Source of the DNA: Caloranaerobacter sp050286925
Lineage (GTDB): Bacteria > Bacillota > Clostridia > Tissierellales > Thermohalobacteraceae
DNA length: 36,105 nt
Direction of reading: 5' to 3'
Assembly: GCF_050286925.1 (NCBI RefSeq)
Contig: NZ_JBFWFX010000015.1
Coordinates: 1 to 36,105, forward strand
Shown: positions 31,074-36,105 of the stretch, piece by piece
How the letters are laid out: every line of letters starts with the position of its first letter
How positions within the stretch are numbered: the stretch's first letter is position 1
Notes under the pieces: model-generated
The model's database searches: none
Seen by the model: only the letters and a program-made list of their open reading frames with translations
What the model was told of the DNA's origin: nothing
Position numbers and translations under genes: made by a program

Positions 31074-32457
31074 TACTTTGACAAGGACTAAAGAGGAATT
31101 TAAGCCAATAAATTCTGATAAAGTTACAATGTATGTATGTGGGCCGACAGTTTATAATTATATTCATGTAGGAAATGCAAGACCGTTAGTAGTATTTGAT
31201 GTATTGAGAAGATATTTTGAGTATAAAGGATACAATGTTGATTATATCGTGAATTTTACAGATATTGATGACAAGATGATAAAAAAGGCTAATGAAGAAG
31301 GTACGACTGTTAAAGAAATAGCCGATAGGTTTATAAAAGAATATTTTATAGATGCCAAAGGACTTTTATTGAAAGAGGAAACAACAAGCCATCCTAGAGC
31401 AACTGAACACATTTCTGACATTATTGAGTTTATTAAAGGTTTAGAAGAAAAAGGATATGCTTATAATGTAAATGGTAATGTATACTTTGATACAACTAAA
31501 ATGAAGGATTATGGTAAACTTTCGAAGAAAAATATAGAAGAACTTATTGCGGGAGCTAGAATAGAAGTAAATCAAGAAAAGAGAAATCCTACTGATTTTG
31601 CACTTTGGAAAAAAGAAAAGCCAGGTGAGCCTTCATGGGATAGTCCATGGGGTAAAGGAAGACCAGGATGGCATATTGAATGTTCTGTTATGGCAAAGAA
31701 ATTATTAGGTGATACAATAGATATTCATGCAGGTGGCGAAGATTTGCAATTTCCACACCATGAGAATGAAATAGCTCAGAGTGAGAGTTTGAATGGAAAG
31801 CCATTTGCTAACTATTGGCTTCATAATGCAATGGTAAATGTAGATGATCAAAAAATGTCTAAATCAAAGATGAATTTCTTTACAGTTAGAGAAATTAGCA
31901 AAGAATTTGATTTGGAAGTATTAAGGTTTTTCATATTATCAGCTCATTACAGAAGTCCAATAAATTTCAGCAAAGAACTTGTAAAACAGGCTAAAAATGG
32001 ATTGGATAGATTGTATAACGGAAAGAGGAATTTAGAACATTTGATGGAAATGAGTAAAGATAAAGAATTATTAGATAGTGATAAAAAGATAATTGAAGAT
32101 ATTGATAGATTTAAAGAAAAGTTCATATCAAGCATGGAAGATGATTTAAATACTGCGGATGCAATTTCTGCACTTTTTGAATTAGTGAGATATGCAAATA
32201 CTAATATTAATGCAGAAAGTCCTAAAGAAGTTGTGAAAAAAGTTTATGACACATTAATGGAGTTAAGTGGTATTTTAGGAATACTTTCAAAGAAAGAAGA
32301 AATAGTTGATGAAGAGATTATAAAACTTATTGAGGAGAGAAACAAAGCAAGAAAAGAAAAAAATTATCAACTAGCAGATAAGATAAGAGACGAATTGAAA
32401 CAAAAAGGGATACTACTTGAAGATACTAAAGAAGGTACAAAATGGAGGAGAATATAG
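31060..32457 (+). CDS. cysS: Cysteinyl-tRNA synthetase
   Basis: The 465-residue class I synthetase charges tRNA-Cys. YVCGPTVYNYIHVGNARPLVVFDVLRRY carries a zinc-binding cysteine and the HIGH-type HVGN. GWHIECSVMA and HAGGEDLQFPHHENEIAQSE supply the remaining zinc ligands. KMSKSKMNFF is the KMSKS loop. The C-terminal helical domain is standard length. The ribosome site gaaaggagga lies inside the 3' end of cysE, and the genes overlap by 14 bases. Confidence 0.97.
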   Translation: MKLYNTLTRTKEEFKPINSDKVTMYVCGPTVYNYIHVGNARPLVVFDVLRRYFEYKGYNVDYIVNFTDIDDKMIKKANEEGTTVKEIADRFIKEYFIDAKGLLLKEETTSHPRATEHISDIIEFIKGLEEKGYAYNVNGNVYFDTTKMKDYGKLSKKNIEELIAGARIEVNQEKRNPTDFALWKKEKPGEPSWDSPWGKGRPGWHIECSVMAKKLLGDTIDIHAGGEDLQFPHHENEIAQSESLNGKPFANYWLHNAMVNVDDQKMSKSKMNFFTVREISKEFDLEVLRFFILSAHYRSPINFSKELVKQAKNGLDRLYNGKRNLEHLMEMSKDKELLDSDKKIIEDIDRFKEKFISSMEDDLNTADAISALFELVRYANTNINAESPKEVVKKVYDTLMELSGILGILSKKEEIVDEEIIKLIEERNKARKEKNYQLADKIRDELKQKGILLEDTKEGTKWRRI

Positions 32458-32461
32458 TCAT

Positions 32462-32902
32462 ATGGCAGATGATTACTTTAATGCAATAATATTTAGAGAA
32501 AATGGATGGGATAGAAGTAAGGTTAAGATGTTATCTCCTTTACAATTAGCTTATATTGGAGATGCTATTTACGAGTTATTAATAAGGACATATTTATTAA
32601 GTAAAAAAAATATTTCTGTAAATGAATTGCATAAAGAAGCAATTAGATATGTTAAAGCTAAGGCTCAAGCTGATATTGTTCATAATTTGCAAGATAAATT
32701 TACTGAAGAAGAGTGGTCTATAATTAAAAGAGGACGAAATGCTAAATCTAGTTCTACTCCTAAAAATGCTGATTTGATTGATTATAAGTATGCGACAGGA
32801 TTTGAGGCATTAATGGGTTTTTTATACCTTATAGGAAATAATGAGAGGATACATGAGATATTTGATATGATTATTAATATGTATGCTGAAAATGAAGGAT
32901 AA
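32462..32902 (+). CDS. mrnC: Mini-ribonuclease III
   Basis: The 146-residue dsRNA endonuclease consists only of an RNase III catalytic domain, without the dsRNA-binding domain. It matures 23S rRNA in B. subtilis. The motif LAYIGDAIYELLIRTYLL and the later ATGFEALMGFLYL carry the family's acidic metal-site residues. An in-frame ATG upstream at 32417 lies inside cysS; ggaggag near the cysS end and the ATG at 32462, four bases after the cysS stop, are preferred. Spacing of about 11 bases is slightly long. It ends with a terminator-like hairpin. Confidence 0.92.
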   Translation: MADDYFNAIIFRENGWDRSKVKMLSPLQLAYIGDAIYELLIRTYLLSKKNISVNELHKEAIRYVKAKAQADIVHNLQDKFTEEEWSIIKRGRNAKSSSTPKNADLIDYKYATGFEALMGFLYLIGNNERIHEIFDMIINMYAENEG

Positions 32903-32925
32903 GGTTAAACTAAAACCTTATCCTT
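32895..32925 (+). terminator. Hairpin after mrnC
   Basis: aaggataaggtt (32895-32906) and aaccttatcctt (32914-32925) form a perfect 12-bp stem overlapping the mrnC stop codon. The tail aactttaaaac has few T residues, so it may be a weak terminator or an RNA stability element. Confidence 0.6.
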
Positions 32926-32960
32926 AACTTTAAAACTAAAAATATGAAAGGAGTATTAAA

Positions 32961-33743
32961 TTGGCAACTGAATTGAAGGTTAAATTGTTAAGATATACCC
33001 CTGAACCAGAAAAGTTGGTGGCATCTGCTGCTAAATTATGTTATTCACCTGTTGGAATTGAAAAGATAGAAGAAAGTTTAGATGATGATAAAGTAGTAAA
33101 TTTTCTTGATATGCTTATGAATTTAGGACATGAATCTCCTGTAGAACATGCAACATTCACTTTTGCAGTAGAGGGTGTAAGTAGAGTACTTACACATCAA
33201 TTAGTTCGACATAGGATAGCTTCGTATTCTCAGCAATCGCAAAGGTATGTTAAACTTCAGCAGTTTGAATATATTATACCTCCTTCTATAAAAGATAATG
33301 AAACTGCTAGAAAAATGTTTATTAAAGCTATGGAAGATGATCAGAAATACTATAATCAATTAACAAAAGTTTTATATGAAGATATTTTGGATAAATTAAT
33401 AAAGGAAGGATATCCTGAAGCTAAAGCTAAGAAAATTGCTGAAAAAAAAGCTATTGAAGATGCACGCTACATATTTCCTAATGCTTGTGAAACTAAGATT
33501 GTTTTTACAATGAATGCAAGGTCGCTTTTTAACTTTTTCAGACATAGATGTTGTAACAGAGCTCAATGGGAGATTAGGAACTTGGCAATAGAAATGCTAA
33601 AATTAGTTAAAGGTGTTGCTCCTACGCTTTTTAAGTATTCAGGACCTGCTTGTCTATATGGCGATTGCCCGGAAGGTAGTATGTCGTGTGGGAAAATGAA
33701 AGAAGTAAGGGAAAAATTTAAAAATCTTATACCAAAGGTTTAA
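32961..33743 (+). CDS. thyX: FAD-dependent thymidylate synthase ThyX
   Basis: The 260-residue enzyme makes dTMP from dUMP using FAD and methylene-tetrahydrofolate. The signature RHRIASYSQQS fits the ThyX motif RHR-x7-S exactly. TFAVEGVSRVLTHQLVRHR precedes it. A short Cys-containing tail (PACLYGDCPEGSMSCGKM) is unusual to my eye. The start is TTG, with aaaggag at normal spacing. It is placed inside the otherwise Bacillus-like mrnC-rlmB order. Together with NrdJ it supplies DNA precursors without the classical ThyA. Confidence 0.95.
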   Translation: MATELKVKLLRYTPEPEKLVASAAKLCYSPVGIEKIEESLDDDKVVNFLDMLMNLGHESPVEHATFTFAVEGVSRVLTHQLVRHRIASYSQQSQRYVKLQQFEYIIPPSIKDNETARKMFIKAMEDDQKYYNQLTKVLYEDILDKLIKEGYPEAKAKKIAEKKAIEDARYIFPNACETKIVFTMNARSLFNFFRHRCCNRAQWEIRNLAIEMLKLVKGVAPTLFKYSGPACLYGDCPEGSMSCGKMKEVREKFKNLIPKV

Positions 33744-33756
33744 GGAGTGGATAACA

Positions 33757-34503
33757 TTGCAAAATCAAGGTTTAATAGAAGGAAGAAATCCTGTATTAGA
33801 AGCATTAAAGTCAGATCGGAATATTGAAAAGATAATGATTGCAAAAGGTGCTGAAAAGGGTTCTGTAAAGAAGATAAAAGCAATAGCTAAGGAAAGAGGA
33901 ATTGTAATCCAATATGTAGATAGAAACAAGCTAGATTCTATTTCTGTTACAAATTCACATCAAGGTGTTATAGCTATAGCTTCAGATTATGAATATAAAA
34001 CAGTTGAAGATATATTAAAGTATGCTGAAAGTCGGAATGAAGACCCGTTTATAATAATATTAGATGGAATTAAAGATCCTCATAATTTAGGAGCTATTAT
34101 GAGGACTGCTGAATGTGCTGGGGTTCATGGAATTATCATACCTAAAAGAAGATCGGTTGGATTAACTCCAGTAGTTGCTAAGAGTTCTGCTGGTGCTATA
34201 GAATATCTGCCAGTAGCGAAAGTTTCTAATATTGTTTATACAATGGAAAAATTAAAGGAAAAAGGCGTTTGGATATGTGCAGCAGATATGGATGGAGAAT
34301 CTAATTATTATGAAAAAGATTTAAAAGGGCCTTTAGCGATTGTAATAGGTAGCGAAGGAGAGGGTATAAGTCGTTTAGTTAAAGAAAGATGCGATTTTCT
34401 AGTGAAAATACCTATGAAAGGGAATGTTACTTCTCTAAATGCATCTGTTGCCGCTTCTATCTTGATTTATGAAGTATTAAGACAGAGGAGTTTGGGGCGC
34501 TGA
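33757..34503 (+). CDS. rlmB: 23S rRNA (guanosine-2'-O-)methyltransferase RlmB
   Basis: The 248-residue SPOUT enzyme methylates the ribose of a conserved 23S rRNA guanosine (G2251 in E. coli). The N-terminal L30e-like substrate-binding domain (LIEGRNPVLEALKSDRNIEK) precedes the knotted SpoU domain, with motifs ILDGIKDPHNLGAIMRTAECAG, IVIGSEGEGISRLV and IPMKGNVTSLNASVAASILIYE. The start is TTG after aaggagtgg. The next gene begins within one base of its stop. Confidence 0.95.
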   Translation: MQNQGLIEGRNPVLEALKSDRNIEKIMIAKGAEKGSVKKIKAIAKERGIVIQYVDRNKLDSISVTNSHQGVIAIASDYEYKTVEDILKYAESRNEDPFIIILDGIKDPHNLGAIMRTAECAGVHGIIIPKRRSVGLTPVVAKSSAGAIEYLPVAKVSNIVYTMEKLKEKGVWICAADMDGESNYYEKDLKGPLAIVIGSEGEGISRLVKERCDFLVKIPMKGNVTSLNASVAASILIYEVLRQRSLGR

Positions 34504-34504
34504 T

Positions 34505-35029
34505 ATGAAGAAAAAGTATGATGAGTATTTATTTATAGATGGATACAATATTATTAATGCATGGTCTGACTTGAAAGAACTTAAAAAAATAAGTTTAGAG
34601 GCAGCAAGAGATAAACTTATTGAAATTATGGGAGAATATCAAGAATACGCTGGAGTGAAAGTTATAATAGTTTTTGATGCACATTTAGTTAAAGGAAGTA
34701 TAAATAAAAAAGAAATAATAAATGGAATAGAGGTTGTTTTTACTAAGGAGATGGAAACAGCAGACCATTATATAGAGAAGGTATTAGATTCTATAGGAAG
34801 AATGAAAAGGGTTAAGGTAGCTACATCTGATTGGACCGAACAACAAATAGTTTTAGGTAGAGGCGGTATGAGAATATCTGCAAGAGAACTTAAAGAAGAA
34901 GTAAATAAGATGAAGAGAAAAATCCAAAAGGATACAGAACAAAATAAGAAGCGAGTTGATGATTTAATATTTTCTAGACTTGATAGTGAAACGCTCAAAA
35001 AGCTTGAAAAATGGAGAAAAAACATATAA
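34505..35029 (+). CDS. NYN-domain nuclease, YacP/Rae1 type
   Basis: The 174-residue protein has a PIN-like NYN fold: IDGYNIINAWSDL near the N-terminus, VIIVFDAHLV, and a later VKVATSDWTEQQIVLGRGGMRISARELKEEV. The acidic residues match the family metal site. In B. subtilis the homologue Rae1 (YacP) is a ribosome-associated mRNA endonuclease; activity here is inferred. The C-terminus is helical and highly charged. It starts one base after the rlmB stop, so it is coupled to rlmB, as in B. subtilis (rlmB-yacP-sigH). Confidence 0.9.
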   Translation: MKKKYDEYLFIDGYNIINAWSDLKELKKISLEAARDKLIEIMGEYQEYAGVKVIIVFDAHLVKGSINKKEIINGIEVVFTKEMETADHYIEKVLDSIGRMKRVKVATSDWTEQQIVLGRGGMRISARELKEEVNKMKRKIQKDTEQNKKRVDDLIFSRLDSETLKKLEKWRKNI

Positions 35030-35035
35030 TCTGGC

Positions 35036-35065
35036 TTGACTTTAATGTTAAGGTTAATATATAAT
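35036..35065 (+). promoter_or_regulatory. sigH promoter
   Basis: TTGACT (35036-35041), an 18-base spacer and a perfect TATAAT (35060-35065), about 48 bases before the predicted sigH start. In B. subtilis sigH is under AbrB and growth-phase control; no AbrB site can be recognised here. Confidence 0.75.
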
Positions 35066-35112
35066 AAACTTTAGAGTTTTAAGTTTTTTAGCAATTTCTG
35101 GAGGCGATGCTG

Positions 35113-35760
35113 GTGGGTCTTAGCGTACATAAGGAATACGATTGTGGCGATTACAATGATATGGAAGATGAGGAAATAGTTGAAAGTGCAAGAAAAGGCG
35201 ATACAGAAGCCCTAGAGTTTTTGATTAAGAAATACAAAAATTTTGTTAGGGCTAAGGCTAGGTCATATTTTTTAATTGGCGCAGATAAGGAAGACATAAT
35301 TCAAGAGGGAATGATTGGACTTTATAAGGCTATTCGTGACTATAAACAGGACAAGCTCACTTCTTTTAAGGCTTTTGCAGAACTGTGTATAACTAGACAG
35401 ATTATTACAGCAATCAAAACTGCTACTAGACAGAAACATATCCCTTTAAATTCTTATATTTCACTAAATAAACCCATATATGATGAAGAATCAGATAGAA
35501 CTCTTTTAGATATATTATCAGGTGTAAAAATAATGGATCCAGAAGAACTGATTATTAGTAGAGAAGAATTAAAAAACATTGAAAGTAAAATAGGAGAAAT
35601 TTTAAGCGATTTAGAATGGGAAGTACTTATATATTATCTTCAGGGCAAGTCTTATCAAGAAATAGCTGTTGAATTAAACAGACATGTCAAGTCAATTGAT
35701 AATGCTTTGCAAAGAGTAAAAAGAAAATTAGAAAGATACCTTGAAACAAAAGACTTATAG
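35113..35760 (+). CDS. sigH: RNA polymerase sigma-H factor
   Basis: The 215-residue sigma-70 family factor directs early sporulation and transition-state genes. Region 2 shows EDIIQEGMIGLYKAIRDYKQDKLTSFKAFAELCITRQIITAIKTATRQKHIPLN, typical of SigH. Region 4 shows LSDLEWEVLIYYLQGKSYQEIAVELNRHVKSIDNALQRVKRKL. An ATG at 35107 is in frame, but it is only two bases from GGAGG (35100-35104), so the GTG at 35113 is preferred. It lies downstream of the YacP/Rae1-type gene with its own promoter. Confidence 0.95.
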   Translation: MGLSVHKEYDCGDYNDMEDEEIVESARKGDTEALEFLIKKYKNFVRAKARSYFLIGADKEDIIQEGMIGLYKAIRDYKQDKLTSFKAFAELCITRQIITAIKTATRQKHIPLNSYISLNKPIYDEESDRTLLDILSGVKIMDPEELIISREELKNIESKIGEILSDLEWEVLIYYLQGKSYQEIAVELNRHVKSIDNALQRVKRKLERYLETKDL

Positions 35761-35787
35761 GTTTTATGTAACGATGGGCTTTTAGTA

Positions 35788-35816
35788 TTGACAATGAAAA
35801 ATTGTAGTAGTAAAAT
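35788..35816 (+). promoter_or_regulatory. Promoter of tRNA-Thr and tuf
   Basis: A perfect TTGACA (35788-35793), a 17-base spacer and TAAAAT (35811-35816), ending 17 bases before the tRNA. No other promoter is seen before tuf. Confidence 0.75.
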
Positions 35817-35833
35817 TATTTAAGTAGTAAAAT

Positions 35834-35909
35834 GCCCATGTAGCTCAGTAGGCAGAGCACTTGCATGGTAAGCAAGAGGTCACCGGTTCGAGCCCGGTCA
35901 TGGGCTCCA
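35834..35909 (+). tRNA. tRNA-Thr (anticodon GGT)
   Basis: This 76-base cloverleaf includes an encoded CCA. The acceptor arms gcccatg (35834-35840) and catgggc (35899-35905) pair fully. The anticodon stem cttgc/gcaag holds the loop atGGTaa, reading threonine codons ACC and ACT. The T arm ccggttcgagcccgg is standard. Confidence 0.97.
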
Positions 35910-35914
35910 CTTAA

Positions 35915-35937
35915 GTGTTTCAACATACAAGAAACAC
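35915..35937 (+). other. Hairpin between tRNA-Thr and tuf
   Basis: gtgtttc (35915-35921) and gaaacac (35931-35937) form a 7-bp stem with a 9-base loop. No T-run follows, so it is not a terminator. It may be a processing signal in a joint tRNA-mRNA transcript. Confidence 0.4.
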
Positions 35938-35981
35938 CCGGTATAGTTTTCTTAAGAAAAGAAAATAAAGGAGGAAGAGGA

Positions 35982-36105
35982 ATGGCAAAGGCAAAATTTG
36001 AGAGAACAAAACCACACGTAAACATAGGAACAATAGGACACGTAGACCATGGTAAAACAACATTAACAGCAGCAATAACAGCAGTATTAGCTAGGAGATA
36101 TGGAA
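35982..36105 (+). CDS. tuf: Elongation factor Tu (partial, 5' end)
   Basis: The first 41 codons of tuf are present before the window ends. The protein starts MAKAKFERTKPHVNIGTIG, and the G1 loop GHVDHGKT is complete. The ATG follows aaaggagga. EF-Tu carries aminoacyl-tRNA to the ribosome. It is preceded by tRNA-Thr and appears to share its promoter; the rest of the str/rpl region is expected beyond the window. Confidence 0.98.
   Translation, partial: MAKAKFERTKPHVNIGTIGHVDHGKTTLTAAITAVLARRYG

Noticed and set aside
35816..36025. A minus-strand frame over tRNA-Thr and the tuf start
   Set aside because: It is antisense to a certain tRNA and to tuf. Such frames are known spurious calls.

Overview
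The window is low-GC, AT-rich DNA from a Gram-positive anaerobe, most likely a member of the Clostridia. This rests on its genes: the ctsR-mcsA-mcsB-clpC-radA-disA order, a vitamin B12-dependent ribonucleotide reductase, ThyX, two T-box leaders, the sporulation sigma factor SigH, and strong AGGAGG ribosome binding sites with frequent TTG and GTG starts. The species cannot be named from the sequence alone.

Layout. Positions 1-336 hold the 3' end of a 23S rRNA gene and a complete 5S rRNA gene. From 569 to about 10.3 kb comes a mixed set of single genes, each mostly with its own terminator: a thioredoxin-like protein, an exported putative glycoside hydrolase, nrdJ behind two NrdR-like boxes, an APH-like kinase-fold protein, hisC on the minus strand, an EF-G-like GTPase paralogue, and a pair of small unknown genes.

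From 10.4 to 20.6 kb is the protein quality control and genome surveillance block. The operon ctsR-mcsA-mcsB-clpC lies behind a CtsR operator. It is followed by a small membrane protein, radA-disA, a minus-strand Cys-containing protein, carD behind two tandem promoters, and a PIN/TRAM (YacL-type) protein.

From 20.7 to 28.1 kb, ispD-ispF lead into a NatAB-like ABC exporter, then a proline T-box with proS. Three small or envelope-type genes follow: a DUF881 protein, a short single-TM protein and a DUF1002 protein. Two very short genes (39 and 41 codons) are called here. A 190-bp structured, inverted-repeat-bounded element lies between the DUF1002 gene and gltX.

From 28.5 kb to the end is the conserved block gltX, a cysteine T-box, cysE-cysS-mrnC, thyX, rlmB, a YacP/Rae1-type NYN nuclease, sigH, tRNA-Thr(GGT) and the start of tuf. 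Apart from natAB-proS-DUF881-DUF1002, thyX, carD and the minus-strand gene, the order from ctsR to sigH matches the well-known Bacillus subtilis order, so most of this window is ordinary conserved chromosome.

How the genes work together. CtsR, McsA, McsB and ClpC form one stress circuit: repressor, arginine-kinase adaptor and kinase, and unfoldase. RadA and DisA act in recombination and DNA integrity sensing. The T-boxes tie proS to uncharged tRNA-Pro and cysE-cysS to uncharged tRNA-Cys. NrdJ and ThyX supply DNA precursors. Mini-RNase III, RlmB, 5S and 23S rRNA, and Rae1 concern ribosome maturation or quality control. No clear undescribed multi-gene system is visible. The best unexplained signals are the structured repeat at 28096-28285, a short repeat family in three intergenic regions, and the small genes of unknown function.
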